From positions 1 to 53,599 of the IMG/VR virus record IMGVR_UViG_3300044954_000264: 53,599 nt of DNA; one strand, written 5' to 3'. Position numbers and translations under genes: made by a program. Under the pieces are notes generated by a model. It was not told the origin of the DNA, made no database searches, and saw only the letters and a program-made list of their open reading frames with translations. How positions within the stretch are numbered: the stretch's first letter is position 1; every line of letters starts with the position of its first letter. Shown piece by piece: positions 25,883 to 35,499 of this stretch. The DNA comes from a virus.

Positions 25883-25912
25883 AAAAGCCCAAGTTTTTAG
25901 GCTCGGGCTTTT
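25883..25912 (-). terminator. Terminator after the major capsid gene
   Basis: AAAAGCCC (25883-25890) and GGGCTTTT (25905-25912) form a perfect eight-pair stem with a 14-base loop. Read on the minus strand the stem is followed by a T-rich stretch (CTTTTTGTCTTTT), so it should end transcripts leaving the capsid gene. It lies 43 bases past that gene's stop codon. Confidence 0.75.
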
Positions 25913-25955
25913 CAGTGTCATTTTGTTCGAGCCGCTTTTCAGCAGCAAACAGAAA

Positions 25956-27881
25956 TTATATAAGGTTCATGTCTAGCACTGTAACAGTGGCGTAGAAATC
26001 AGCTCTAACCATCTTTTTGCCGTAACGGGTCATTATTCCCTTACGTGGAGTGAAATCCTCCTGAGCATAAATCACAGGCGTAAGGATTAGAGGCACGTAT
26101 GGGGCATAGATATAGCCGCTCTCAAGGAAGGTGTTACCCTTTAGACCGATGAGGATACGGTTCTGTGGGAAGTATGGATCCTTGTAAACAGTGTATCTGT
26201 TGTTAAGGGTACCAACGCTCTCAGCGCCGATCGTCATATTGTCGCTTACCTGGCCGTCCGTGTCGATCTTGTAAGAGGACTTGTAGGTGGTAAGGTGCTC
26301 AAGGATGGTGCATACGTCTGGGGACGTTACGATGAAGTTTGCACTTCCGCGAAGCGTCTTTCTGGCGATGGTATTTGCAGCGTCCGTGATCGTCTCAAGG
26401 AGCGTCTGGTACCAGTCCTGAATATTGACATAAGCCATTGGACCTGGGGCAAGGGCAGAACTCTGGAGAGCCTCTGCGCCTGTCTGCTTATTGACAATCT
26501 TACCAGGTGCTCTGGACCAGAAGAGGTTTGCAGCATTTGCCTGAGTAAGGAGGTCGTTAAGGATTTCCCTGTCGATATCGAGAGTAATGTGCTCGCTAAG
26601 GATGTTTGTAAGCTCTACCTCTACGTCGATATTGTAGAAGGCCGTGAGATCCTGGGCCATTTCTGGCGACCATCTTGCACGCAACTTACGGGTTGTGGCG
26701 GTGACTGCAACCGACTCAATCTTGATGTCAATCTCTGGGATGACAGGCGAAGGTGGGTTGATTGCGAAGTCAGACTCGAACGATGGGATCGTAAGAGTAG
26801 AGCCGTCCGAGTTAACAGAAAGAGCATCCGAGATAGCAGCAGAAGCCGTTACCTTTGTGGTTGCCGTGGCGTTAGGCTGTGGGGCCGTACCACCATTTGC
26901 AAGACGAACCACAAACTGTACGTGGGTACCACCGATTGGATCTGGGGTGAAAAGACCGGTTGTTGGATCCCAGTTACCGCGCTTATTCAGCTTGCGGAGA
27001 TTGAGAACTCCGGTACCACCCTGGTACTGGTCTCCCCAGGCTGTTGCAGAACCGACTGCCGAACCGAAGCCAGTTACCGTAACCTGCTCAAGGGACTGGA
27101 GGTCTGCACCACCAATTTTGGAAGTAAGCTCGGAAGCTGACATGTGGAGGAATACGAAGTCAAGTCTGTTGTCCGCAAGGTCAGTCTCGATTTTGCTGTC
27201 GAAGAGAGCAAATCTAGCATTAAACCCGGTGAACTGTGCGGAGGTACCTACCGTTGCGGTCGTACCAGTCGTCCAGATAGAACCCGAGGCCCAGTAACCA
27301 ACAGAGTCGGTTGTGGCATCAAGGTTAAGGGACTGCTTGTGAACCTTGGTAAAACCAGAACCCACAAGGTCATACTGACCACCGGTTGCAAAAGAGCCAG
27401 AACGGATTCTAGCACCAACTGGGTTATTGTAGATGGAGTCACCCTTCGTGTAGGTCTCGTTAGCGGAGGAAGATGAGAGGTTTACGCCTGCATCGCCACC
27501 CACGTTGGAGCCGTACATGTAATCAAGATAGAACAAAAGGCCAGACGGAAGGCTCATTGGCTGAACGGATACGATCTCGTTTGCAATAAGACCTGCGAAA
27601 ACCCTACGAACGATTGGGAATGCAACGTTCGTAAATCCAGCTACCTGGCCAGAGGACACAAGATTTGCGCCACCGGTAGAAAGGGCATTGGACTCACGAA
27701 GAAGCTCGGCTGCCTGGTTCTCAAGGAGACGCGACATAGAGTCACGGGTTGCTCCTTTTAGACCCTCAAGCAATCCGGTCTTGCCCCACTTATCGTTGAT
27801 ACGGGGCATGTCAGCGCCGAGAGACTTTCTCGAAACGCCTTCTGCAAGCTGTGCTAGCGAAAATGATTTAAGAGACGACAT
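25956..27881 (-). CDS. gp23: Major capsid protein, T4 gp23-like
   Basis: 641 residues (T4 gp23 is 521). LVSSGQVAGFTNVAFPIVRRVFAGLIANEIV, given here only as landmarks 'VAFPIVRRVFAGLIANEIVS' and 'MSLPSGLLFYLDYMYG', and the C-terminal 'APYVPLILTPVIYAQEDFTP', 'GIMTRYGKK' and 'VLDMNLI' are gp23 hallmarks. An LRE site at residues 61-63 is where the gp21-type protease probably removes the propeptide, close to the T4 position (65). Its first residues SLKSFSLAQLAEGVSRKSLG also resemble the targeting motif. AAAGGA stands before ATG 27881. Codons are strongly biased to C-ending forms, as for very abundant proteins. Confidence 0.95.
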   Translation of the reverse strand: MSSLKSFSLAQLAEGVSRKSLGADMPRINDKWGKTGLLEGLKGATRDSMSRLLENQAAELLRESNALSTGGANLVSSGQVAGFTNVAFPIVRRVFAGLIANEIVSVQPMSLPSGLLFYLDYMYGSNVGGDAGVNLSSSSANETYTKGDSIYNNPVGARIRSGSFATGGQYDLVGSGFTKVHKQSLNLDATTDSVGYWASGSIWTTGTTATVGTSAQFTGFNARFALFDSKIETDLADNRLDFVFLHMSASELTSKIGGADLQSLEQVTVTGFGSAVGSATAWGDQYQGGTGVLNLRKLNKRGNWDPTTGLFTPDPIGGTHVQFVVRLANGGTAPQPNATATTKVTASAAISDALSVNSDGSTLTIPSFESDFAINPPSPVIPEIDIKIESVAVTATTRKLRARWSPEMAQDLTAFYNIDVEVELTNILSEHITLDIDREILNDLLTQANAANLFWSRAPGKIVNKQTGAEALQSSALAPGPMAYVNIQDWYQTLLETITDAANTIARKTLRGSANFIVTSPDVCTILEHLTTYKSSYKIDTDGQVSDNMTIGAESVGTLNNRYTVYKDPYFPQNRILIGLKGNTFLESGYIYAPYVPLILTPVIYAQEDFTPRKGIMTRYGKKMVRADFYATVTVLDMNLI

Positions 27882-27923
27882 ATTTGTTTTTTCCTTTTAT
27901 ATCAGGTTACTATTGTGTAAATA

Positions 27924-30269
27924 TTACTTCTTAGACTTAATTCCTGCGAGAAGCATCCAACGAGCTTGATCAATTTGATCTACACCACCAGAATTTGCTC
28001 CTGTCTGAGCGGACTCCGTTAGTTTTGCGCTTCCTGTGGAGGTAGGCTTAGAGGCCGAACCCGACAATTTGGTGGAAGATGCACTTTCTGCTAGGATTTT
28101 CTTAATTTTATTATAGGTGTCCTTTGCCTCTGCGAGATTTTTTGCCTTATCAAAATACTCAGCAATTTTTTGCTTCTGTTTTGTGGTAAGGTCCTCACGG
28201 ACTGCAAACTTGGAAACATATAGTGACTTTGCTGTAAGAAGCTTGCTTTCTGCAAGCTGGGCCTTGAGAGATTTCACGGCTGCGGCTGCCTTGGCGACAA
28301 CTACCGACTCTGCAAGAACAGGCTTTTTGCTACCAGTTTTATTTTCTTTGGTGACTGCTGGCCTTTTGGACTCAAGAGCTACTTCCTCTTCCTCTTCTTC
28401 TCCCGAAGGCTCACCTTCTTCTTCTGTGTCAAGGAGCATTTCCTCGCCCTCGTCGTCATCGACAAGTTCGATATCTCCGCCACCAGAGACTTCGCCTTCT
28501 GGCTCAGCTACAAAATCCTCTGTGGCTCCAGAAAGTAGTGCCTCAAGGTCATCTACGTCAATCTGGAAAGTAAGCTCTACCTGGTCTTCTCCACCACCGC
28601 CATGACCGGCTTCCATGGACTCGACACTAGGAGCACCACCGGCCATGTCCATCTCTGGCAGACCACACTCCTCAAGCTTTTCCTGCGATGGATCCTTGCC
28701 ACCCTCAGGTTTTGCAGAACCCTGATCTCCTTCTGGAACCGAAGGAGGCTTAAGGTGACCGTCTTTGTCAGTTCCCTTAAGAGCAGCTTCTTTCTTTACG
28801 GCTGCAAGCTTACGTGCAAGATTTTCCTTGCGGAGCTTTGAAACAGCCTCACGGAGTTCCTTCTCATCAAACTCCAAAATGGTATTTGCACCCTTTTCAT
28901 CAGCAAGGGCTGCTCCCTTGTGAACATCTGGGGATGCGTTTTCTGCGCCTTTTGCTTTCTCGCCATCACCGAAGGCACTGGAAGCTGGGGCGGACTCTAC
29001 AATTCCTGCGCCCTTTTCCTTGGCAAGAGCATCTGGGTTGTGAACCTTAGGAGACTTATTCTCTGCGTTGCCTTCCATCTTTCCATCACCGAAGGCGCTA
29101 GAGGCAGGAGCATCTTCCCCGAGGAGGGCTTCTGTCATTTCCTTGAGATCGCCTTCGCCTTCATTTTTCTCTTCAGTGGAAGCTGCTGCACCTTTTACCT
29201 GATCGGTCTTTGGGGCTTCTCCCTCTTTGAAGAGGTCAACTCCGGGCTGAACGCCCGAAACTTTTTCTGCATGGGCGGTTGCCTTATCAGCGGTAGCTGG
29301 TCCGAGGGCATCTTCCTCAAAAAGCTTTGCTGCAAATTCTCTAAGAGTGGTCATCTGTACTCCTTTTATCTCTTTGTAACTATTCTGTTGTTCAGCTTCA
29401 TTCAGCTTCATAAATAAAAATTCAAGCTTGTTTTCTGCAAGGCGTGCTTTTTTAGATGAAATAATGTCCTCATTAACAAGTTCATCTAGATTTTCACAAA
29501 GAGTAAATAGTCTCGATTTAAGCGATTCTTTTACCAATAGAGGTACACTTCCTCTAAAATAGAGATAATCTATTTTTTCAGCAACAACTCTTACGTCGTC
29601 TTGAAATTTAATAATTTTGGACTCTCCTGCAACTACTGGAGTTGGGAGTTCTTCTTCTGGCGGAACTGCTGCGGCACCGGCTTCTGGAGGCGTGGCTGCG
29701 GCTGGCGCAGGCGCAACTCCAGGCTGTATAGGTGCTGCAGGAGCCACTTGAGAGGCACCTGGCATTTGAGGACCGCCCATTGGCCCGCCTGGAGCAACTT
29801 CACCGCCAGGCGGCGTAACCATTCCCGATGCTGCTGTTGCATTTCCCAAGTCTCCTTCTGGGGGACTTGCAAGAGCATCTCCCCCGCCCATTGTAAATAA
29901 CTGCTGAAAATCTACGGTTATTTTGCCTTCGTCATCTGGCATTGGCATTCCGACCAATCCGCCGGCTGGGGAAATTGGTGCAGCATTTGGTGAGTCACCA
30001 GGAGTTACTGCTGGTTCCTCGACTGGTGGAACCGGTGCAGAACCCGGAGGCATTTCTCCAGGAGAAACAGGCTCCATTCCTGACATCGGATCATCAGAAG
30101 GAGTGTCCTCTTCCCCAAATAAGAAAGAACTGGTACTTGTAGCCTCCGAGGCTATAATTTTTTTGATATACGGAGTAACAGCCTCGATTATTTTGTTGCG
30201 GGCATCAAGCTCAGCAACTTCTCTCAGCTTTTTTGCTTCCGCAATGGCTTCTTTGTAAAGTTCACTCAT
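27924..30269 (-). CDS. Prohead core scaffold, T4 gp22-like, greatly enlarged
   Basis: 781 residues; T4 gp22 is about 269. The N-terminus YKEAIAEAKKLREVAELDAR followed by 'NKIIEAVTPYIKKII' has the helical pattern of gp22-type core proteins. Long Pro/Gly/Glu-rich regions follow, then a duplicated stretch with APASSAFGDG (twice), a strongly acidic block (EEEGEPSGEEEEEEVALE) and a helical C-terminus (about 650-745). It lies next to the major capsid gene, as in T4. Many (L/I)xE sites mean it may be shredded by the maturation protease. Its size suggests fusion or repeat expansion of core modules. Confidence 0.7.
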   Translation of the reverse strand: MSELYKEAIAEAKKLREVAELDARNKIIEAVTPYIKKIIASEATSTSSFLFGEEDTPSDDPMSGMEPVSPGEMPPGSAPVPPVEEPAVTPGDSPNAAPISPAGGLVGMPMPDDEGKITVDFQQLFTMGGGDALASPPEGDLGNATAASGMVTPPGGEVAPGGPMGGPQMPGASQVAPAAPIQPGVAPAPAAATPPEAGAAAVPPEEELPTPVVAGESKIIKFQDDVRVVAEKIDYLYFRGSVPLLVKESLKSRLFTLCENLDELVNEDIISSKKARLAENKLEFLFMKLNEAEQQNSYKEIKGVQMTTLREFAAKLFEEDALGPATADKATAHAEKVSGVQPGVDLFKEGEAPKTDQVKGAAASTEEKNEGEGDLKEMTEALLGEDAPASSAFGDGKMEGNAENKSPKVHNPDALAKEKGAGIVESAPASSAFGDGEKAKGAENASPDVHKGAALADEKGANTILEFDEKELREAVSKLRKENLARKLAAVKKEAALKGTDKDGHLKPPSVPEGDQGSAKPEGGKDPSQEKLEECGLPEMDMAGGAPSVESMEAGHGGGGEDQVELTFQIDVDDLEALLSGATEDFVAEPEGEVSGGGDIELVDDDEGEEMLLDTEEEGEPSGEEEEEEVALESKRPAVTKENKTGSKKPVLAESVVVAKAAAAVKSLKAQLAESKLLTAKSLYVSKFAVREDLTTKQKQKIAEYFDKAKNLAEAKDTYNKIKKILAESASSTKLSGSASKPTSTGSAKLTESAQTGANSGGVDQIDQARWMLLAGIKSKK

Positions 30270-30306
30270 AATAGATTTGCCTCAAAGCAGTAATTACTAA
30301 GCAAAA

Positions 30307-30789
30307 TTACGGTTCTCTGCTTGATCTACCGAAAATTAAATCCCCAATACGTCTAGCGCCAATTTTGGCAGATGTTCTGTGTGGGCTTTCAAGACCGTTA
30401 CCTATGAAAGCGCCGCCGCCGCCCTTGGAATTTTCTGTAGCCTCAACACCAGCCTCAGGAATTCCGCTTGGGTTGTGTGGGTCAGTAGGAGCTACTGCAA
30501 TATTTGGACCAAATGGAGATCCCGGCAAACCACCGCCGCCAACTACAACCTCGGCGAGATTTGGAGAATCCTGATAGTCTCTGTTAATAGTACCGAAAGT
30601 ATGTCCACCGTCAGAAATAACAGGAGCCTGATTAAGCGTCTGGAAGAATTCCTCAACAATTCTATCGTTTAAGGTGCCATCGTTTACAGGAGACCCAGAA
30701 TAAATAATACTAAGGTCAGCCGTAGAAGAAGAACCAAGACCAAAGGTTCTTATAGGAGCTTCAACTTTTATCTGCTTATGTGTAGGCAT
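30307..30789 (-). CDS. Hypothetical virion-type protein
   Basis: 160 residues, unrecognised, rich in Gly, Pro and Asn with few predicted helices (VVVGGGGLPGSPFGPNIAV; SKGGGGAFIGNGLESPHR). It begins MPTHKQIKVEAPIRTFGLG and ends GRRIGDL-like, basic. Such low-complexity, loop-rich proteins are common in the head operon, and it stands between the scaffold gene and a small helical head-type protein. I infer a minor structural role; no motif supports more. Confidence 0.5.
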   Translation of the reverse strand: MPTHKQIKVEAPIRTFGLGSSSTADLSIIYSGSPVNDGTLNDRIVEEFFQTLNQAPVISDGGHTFGTINRDYQDSPNLAEVVVGGGGLPGSPFGPNIAVAPTDPHNPSGIPEAGVEATENSKGGGGAFIGNGLESPHRTSAKIGARRIGDLIFGRSSREP

Positions 30790-30835
30790 ACTTTAAATAA
30801 ATTCCTTTTCTATAAATACGCAACAGTAGTGAATT

Positions 30836-31321
30836 TTACCTTTTTCTCTTATTTCCACCAAAGGCTGCTAATGCCCACCGTGACACATTTCCACCAGACA
30901 TAGCCTTAAGCTGAGCCTCATCCAAGGCGGCTATTTCCCCAGAAACAGGAGCTTCATTATATAGAGCCCCAGCATTACCGAAGGCATCACCATTGCTAAG
31001 TTGCCTCTGAAGAGTAGTCATAGCCGTGTCAAGCATTATCTCCTCGAAAAGACCTTTGCGTTCTTTTGGCTGTGCAGAAGTAACATTTTTAACAGCTTCC
31101 AAAAGCTTAGGATTCACATTAGGCATGTTTTCGGAAGGAGTACTATTTTGTTGACCATACCCATAAAGAAGAGAGGGAGACTTAGCTTCTACTATCTGTG
31201 CAGGTTTGCTGAACTTGCTCTCCGCAATTTTTTCTAGCTTTTTGTCAAAAGCTCCTTCATTTATGAGTTCCGACAGGCACTCCTTCATAAGGGTTTTAAA
31301 TTGTGACCTTGACATTTTCAT
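30836..31321 (-). CDS. Small head-type protein with putative capsid-targeting N-terminus
   Basis: 161 residues, unrecognised. The N-terminus SRSQFKTLMKECLSELINEG fits the recurring amphipathic motif and includes LINE, a plausible gp21-type cleavage site. A further KLEKIAESKF and QIVEAKSPSLLYGYGQ follow, then a Gly/Asn/Ala-rich C-terminal half ending GGNKRKR. The start overlaps the stop of the prohead protease gene (ATGA), so the two are translationally coupled. Its neighbourhood (protease, scaffold, capsid) makes an internal or core head protein likely. Confidence 0.6.
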   Translation of the reverse strand: MKMSRSQFKTLMKECLSELINEGAFDKKLEKIAESKFSKPAQIVEAKSPSLLYGYGQQNSTPSENMPNVNPKLLEAVKNVTSAQPKERKGLFEEIMLDTAMTTLQRQLSNGDAFGNAGALYNEAPVSGEIAALDEAQLKAMSGGNVSRWALAAFGGNKRKR

Positions 31322-31965
31322 AGTTTTCGTATACCCAAAATTTCATTTACAATTCTATCAATTCTGTCAGACTTTTTAAGAAAATTGTCTACTTCCTTCT
31401 TTTGTTCTCTTGTTAATTCTCTTGCTTCCCTCATCATAAAGGCACCAGGCGTAGAGGGTTCACTTACGAAGTCCCAGCAAATAAGCTGAAGATCATCCTG
31501 TACCACAGCCGTATTTTGCTGCTGCTTTACAGAACCAACGGCTCTGGAAGAAATACCAACTTTAATGCCGTTATTGAACAGAGTCTTAAGCTGACGCCCC
31601 TGATCCATGTCTTCCAAAATTTCCACACGCCCCCAGACTATATCTCCCTCCCACCAAACATCCGTAATAACATGAGAGACTGTCTTAAGGTTAACCACAG
31701 GTTCATCTGCGTGGTCTAGTTCTCCGGTTGCCCTTCGTTCTTTTACCAGCTTCATGTAGTTGTTAATTTCTCTTTCCAAAATATCTTTTGGATAAACTCT
31801 TCCGTTTTGATTAAGGGTATTTGCTCTCTGGAGAATTCCCTTAACCATCATATTTCCGTACTTGGACTTCTTTGGAGAACCTGCGTCGTCCAACTCTTTT
31901 GTGTAGTCAAACTCAGCAAATTCCCTTAGGAGATAAAGTTTTTTATCGTTAGTTTCTTCAGTCAT
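31318..31965 (-). CDS. gp21: Prohead maturation protease, T4 gp21-like
   Basis: 215 residues, close to T4 gp21 (212). GNMMVKGILQRANTLNQNGR and YPKDIL begin the family core; ATGELDHA supplies the catalytic His (about 85) and IKVGISSRAVGS the catalytic Ser (about 139-140), as in prohead serine proteases of the herpesvirus-assemblin type. It cleaves capsid, scaffold and internal proteins after (I/L)xE. Position between portal and scaffold matches T4. Its ATG overlaps the previous gene by 8 bases, and its stop overlaps the next start. Confidence 0.93.
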   Translation of the reverse strand: MTEETNDKKLYLLREFAEFDYTKELDDAGSPKKSKYGNMMVKGILQRANTLNQNGRVYPKDILEREINNYMKLVKERRATGELDHADEPVVNLKTVSHVITDVWWEGDIVWGRVEILEDMDQGRQLKTLFNNGIKVGISSRAVGSVKQQQNTAVVQDDLQLICWDFVSEPSTPGAFMMREARELTREQKKEVDNFLKKSDRIDRIVNEILGIRKL

Positions 31966-32860
31966 TTTGACTTAATTCCTTTTGTAGCTTTACAAGAGTC
32001 ATGTAAAACATTATAGTTTCGTCATTGAATTTAGAGGTGTCCCTGTACTCACTAAGAAGTAAATTCTTTATGCCCATAAACTTCTTTGACAGGTGTTCTG
32101 ACAAAACTTCAGACCCTAGCTTCTTTGTTGTAAGGGCACCATCTACGAGTTTTAGGGTTGTTTCCCTAATGTTCTCAAGGGTATTTTTAAGATTATTCTT
32201 GGACTGATCACTTGTTTTTGAAAAAACGTAGTTAGAAACTATGTTTTTTTGTTCCTCGAAAAGTTCCTTGCCAAATTTGGAGTTGAACTTCTCTGACATT
32301 ATAGACACAACCAGGCCGTCAATTTCTTTGTCGATCTGGGAGTTATCCATTTCGAGATAGGTAGACACCCCAGAGATGGCATCTTTCTTCCTGCAGAGGT
32401 GCTCAAGGAGAGTATCCTCCAAATTTGCCATTTCTGTTAAGGACTCCACAAGTCTCTTGTCTCTCCAGTTGTTTAGGAGAACCTGGATGCTTGCCTGTAG
32501 TTTGTAGTCCGAAACCTCACGGGCAAAAAAGTTTTTATCTCCAAGCGAGTTGTTTATCTCGTGGATTAACTTGGTTTTCTCTAGTTCTAGTACCTTAGAG
32601 TCGAGGGTTGTCTCTGCAAGGGTTCTAACTCTTTCTACCAGTTTCGCCGCTGCCTCTTTTGAGGAAACGTTAGTTTCGTAAAGAGCCTTGAAGAGTTTCC
32701 ACTCTTGCGCAATCGCGGCTGAGCCGAGAAAATGCTTTTTGTAAAGAGCGGTAGCCTTTTCTATTGCGGAATGCTTTTGTTCAACCAAAGCATTTGCAAT
32801 ATACTTGGCAAAAAAATCATTCAAAAGACCAACGTTTCTTTTTTTGTTGTGATATAACAT
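31958..32860 (-). CDS. Helical protein between portal and protease genes
   Basis: 300 residues, almost entirely predicted alpha-helical and highly charged, with no membrane segment or catalytic motif. Landmarks are LYKKHFLGSAAIAQEWKLFK, 'NVSSKEAAAKLVERVR' and 'LLLSEYRDTSKFNDETIMFY'. Its stop overlaps the protease start. Helical proteins at this place in T4-like genomes are often core or connector-assembly factors; that is positional inference. The 79-base gap upstream (to the portal stop) is AT-rich and contains no gene. Confidence 0.55.
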   Translation of the reverse strand: MLYHNKKRNVGLLNDFFAKYIANALVEQKHSAIEKATALYKKHFLGSAAIAQEWKLFKALYETNVSSKEAAAKLVERVRTLAETTLDSKVLELEKTKLIHEINNSLGDKNFFAREVSDYKLQASIQVLLNNWRDKRLVESLTEMANLEDTLLEHLCRKKDAISGVSTYLEMDNSQIDKEIDGLVVSIMSEKFNSKFGKELFEEQKNIVSNYVFSKTSDQSKNNLKNTLENIRETTLKLVDGALTTKKLGSEVLSEHLSKKFMGIKNLLLSEYRDTSKFNDETIMFYMTLVKLQKELSQND

Positions 32861-32939
32861 CTACAGAACCTCAATGCCCAAAGATTTTTACCTTAGTACC
32901 AGATGGCAATCTATAAATAGACCATAAAAAAATCTATTT

Positions 32940-35066
32940 TCACTCTTCTGTCTTTATTTTATTTTGTTTTTGACTCAATTCTTGATTTTCTTCAAAGTCA
33001 AAATCAATTTCCTCATTATCATCCCCGCCAATATCTATTTTACCTTCTCCCTTCATTTCGGCTTCCAAAATTAAGGATAGGTCATCAGGCGAGGAAGAAG
33101 AGGCGGTAGAACTGTTCAAATTTAGTTCTTTTTCAAGGCGCTCCTCAAGGTTTTCTACAATCATCTTTGGCTTTGTTGTTCCAAAGAAGTCGTCCATTTT
33201 CTCAAACATATTTTTTATTTCTTTGGATATTTGTGGTGGTTTTTTGAGGATATTTTCTAATTCCCTCTGTTCTCGTTGGCTTTTGAAGAAATTCATATCA
33301 AAATGATCGGTATTAAATTGGTGTTTCCCTGAATAATCCAGCATTTTGCTGAACTGGGGCATTGCAAGATTTGCAGCACCGCCCATTCCAACTCTTCTTT
33401 TGTCATTTCTGCGTCTTCTGGTGGCATACGGGGTTACTTTAATTGGAGTCTGCCCCGGAATGGTTTCTGCCTTTATAAGCCCCCCAGATGAATCTAGTTT
33501 TGCAATTCCTTGCATAAGTTCCTGGTCGGAAACTCCGGCGGTGTTGCCCTGGCCTGTCGGCTCCTTTTCCACGTCGGCTCCAGGAACTTGATAGTTGGAT
33601 TGGTCAAAAGGATCCACAACTGCCTGACGTTCCTGATTTTCTTCCGAGACTGCTATTGCCTCAAGTTCTTTCTGATAAAGAATATCTTCCTTTCTGTTTT
33701 GTTTTGCCTTGGCTATGTCCTCTGGGGTGAATCCAAGAATTTCTCCCTGTATCCACTCCTCGGAAACAAGGACGGACTCCTTGAACTTAGAGGCTATGTC
33801 AATTCTGTCATTCCACAAGGCAAGCTTTTGCTGGACTGCCACAGAGGATGGATTTGACAAGAACAATTCAAAATTAATCAAATCTTCTCCGTCAAATCCC
33901 TTGGCATAGAGATGAATCATCGCTAGCTTGTTCATTTCTGCAATGATAATTTTCTGAATAATATTGATAGTTCTAGAGAATCTTATGTCCTCTTGTGCAA
34001 GAGTTGCCTTGGAGCTTAAGGACTCATCAAATCCAAGATAAGCTCTTGGAATTTTAAGAGCAGAGAACAACTTCTTTTGAAGGTATTCCACGTCTTCTGT
34101 GGCAGAGACATGCTGACCACCAGCAAGAGTTTCAATCTTCGTTCCTCCAGCTTCTCCTCTAACTGGAATAAAGTAGTCCTCATCTACGGCCACAGGATTG
34201 TATCTGTAGTCCATTCTTCCGTTTACTTTATCTACCAGCGTATTTGACCGAAGGGAAGCCTTTGCTTTTTCCATGAAGGATGGAATGTCATTTGGTGCAG
34301 TATTTCCAACGTCGATATAGAAAACTCTGCGCTCTGGTGAGCGCACAACTCTATACACGAGCATGGCGTCTTCCATCATTATTAACTGTCGCCAAATTCT
34401 TCTTGCGGGCTCAAGGATACTTGTGCCGTATGGAAGGAACAAGTCGTTTCCAAGAATTCTAAAGTGAGATACTTGCCAGTTTTCCAGAATTTTATTGCCC
34501 CTTGTAAGCCACTTAAATCTTATGGCATATGGGTCCTCTGGGTCAAATCCTTCCTCGCGTTCAATTTCGTTAACGGGAATTGGCACGCAATTTATAACTC
34601 CAACATTTGGCACAACCTCGTTATACAGAAGAAAATCTCCATGCTTACAAAGATTGCGAACCCATGGCCTGAGATTAAACTCCGAATTTATGGTGTCGTA
34701 AAAAAGTTCCTCTAAGGATTTTTTAATTTCTGGATTTTCTGAGTAAATGTGAAAGCACTTACCCTTTTCGTCACTTGAACAACTTTCATCTGCATAAATG
34801 TCAAGAGCAGCACCAATTTCTGCAGTTTGCTCCATTTCGGCAAACTCAGCATAACGACTTATGCGGTCCAATATGCCGTAGCCGCCTAGAATGCTGAACG
34901 GAGAAGATTCTTTGCCGAAGGGCGCAGGACCCCTGTACCCAAGATTATTCTGGACTATAGACTTATCGTAAAAGGCTTTGTAGTCATAACCTTTTACACG
35001 TCTTTGAATTGCTGGCCCGCTTCTAAAAAGTCTCGTGAGACGTTGAAAGAAATTATCATTTGCCAT
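32940..35066 (-). CDS. gp20: Portal protein, T4 gp20-like
   Basis: 708 residues (T4 gp20 is 524). Family landmarks include ISRYAEFAEMEQTAEIGAAL, 'LDIYADESCSSDEKG', 'KHGDFLLYNEV', 'ERRVFYIDVGN' and 'FSALKIPRAYLGFDE'. It forms the 12-fold ring at one capsid vertex, through which the terminase packages DNA. The C-terminal ~200 residues beyond the core are Gln/Glu-rich and acidic, and account for the extra length. It is the first gene of the minus-strand head operon, divergent from 35158. Confidence 0.95.
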   Translation of the reverse strand: MANDNFFQRLTRLFRSGPAIQRRVKGYDYKAFYDKSIVQNNLGYRGPAPFGKESSPFSILGGYGILDRISRYAEFAEMEQTAEIGAALDIYADESCSSDEKGKCFHIYSENPEIKKSLEELFYDTINSEFNLRPWVRNLCKHGDFLLYNEVVPNVGVINCVPIPVNEIEREEGFDPEDPYAIRFKWLTRGNKILENWQVSHFRILGNDLFLPYGTSILEPARRIWRQLIMMEDAMLVYRVVRSPERRVFYIDVGNTAPNDIPSFMEKAKASLRSNTLVDKVNGRMDYRYNPVAVDEDYFIPVRGEAGGTKIETLAGGQHVSATEDVEYLQKKLFSALKIPRAYLGFDESLSSKATLAQEDIRFSRTINIIQKIIIAEMNKLAMIHLYAKGFDGEDLINFELFLSNPSSVAVQQKLALWNDRIDIASKFKESVLVSEEWIQGEILGFTPEDIAKAKQNRKEDILYQKELEAIAVSEENQERQAVVDPFDQSNYQVPGADVEKEPTGQGNTAGVSDQELMQGIAKLDSSGGLIKAETIPGQTPIKVTPYATRRRRNDKRRVGMGGAANLAMPQFSKMLDYSGKHQFNTDHFDMNFFKSQREQRELENILKKPPQISKEIKNMFEKMDDFFGTTKPKMIVENLEERLEKELNLNSSTASSSSPDDLSLILEAEMKGEGKIDIGGDDNEEIDFDFEENQELSQKQNKIKTEE

Positions 35067-35137
35067 TCTATGCTCTACTTTATAATCAGATTACCAAAAA
35101 GTCTAAATGTTGTTATTTTGTCATCTGTTTCTTGAGG

Positions 35138-35143
35138 TATAAT
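35138..35143 (+). promoter_or_regulatory. Candidate -10 promoter element
   Basis: TATAAT lies 15 bases upstream of the ATG at 35158, in the 91-base divergent region between the portal gene and the plus-strand operon. A TTGTCA stands 14 bases upstream, which is a short spacing for a sigma-70 -35 box. AGGAAAG between the element and ATG is a good ribosome site. Confidence 0.35.
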
Positions 35144-35157
35144 TAGGAAAGAAATCC

Positions 35158-35499
35158 ATGACAACCACAAGACAAATAATTCTTGATAAATTGTACTATG
35201 TGGCAAGATATATTGGAGACCAAACCACAGACTGGTTCCGTGTAAAAAGAGAACTTTTATGCGTACTTCCTCCTAAAGCCAGGTCTTTTCTTTCAAAAAG
35301 ACATAAAACGAGCAAAAAACACTTTATAAATGACCTTGAACTTGAACTAATTAAGTCCTGGAAAGAAATAACGGGGATCCAGTTACAAGTGGATGACTCA
35401 AGACTCCATAAATCCTCTGATGAACGTCCACCAAGATACTGGGGACTCATGGAATATAACAAAAAGAGACAGGCAGCAAAGAAAAATGCAAAAAAATGA
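35158..35499 (+). CDS. Hypothetical basic protein
   Basis: 113 residues, Lys/Arg-rich, unrecognised. It is mixed helical (YYVARYIGDQTTDWFRVKRE; 'INDLELELIKSWKEITGIQL') and ends AAKKNAKK. AGGAAAG precedes the ATG by six bases. It is first in the plus-strand operon, opposite the portal gene. Its last 14 bases overlap the start of the next gene in another frame. Nucleic-acid binding is possible given its charge, but there is no specific motif. Confidence 0.55.
   Translation: MTTTRQIILDKLYYVARYIGDQTTDWFRVKRELLCVLPPKARSFLSKRHKTSKKHFINDLELELIKSWKEITGIQLQVDDSRLHKSSDERPPRYWGLMEYNKKRQAAKKNAKK

Noticed and set aside
26295-27140. Long plus-strand frame opposite the major capsid gene
   Set aside because: It is antisense to a certain gene with strong codon bias, which often leaves open frames on the other strand; its composition is not protein-like.
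30811-30818. TATAAATA resembling a T4 late promoter
   Set aside because: It lies on the plus strand, while all genes nearby are on the minus strand; in this AT-rich gap it is probably chance.
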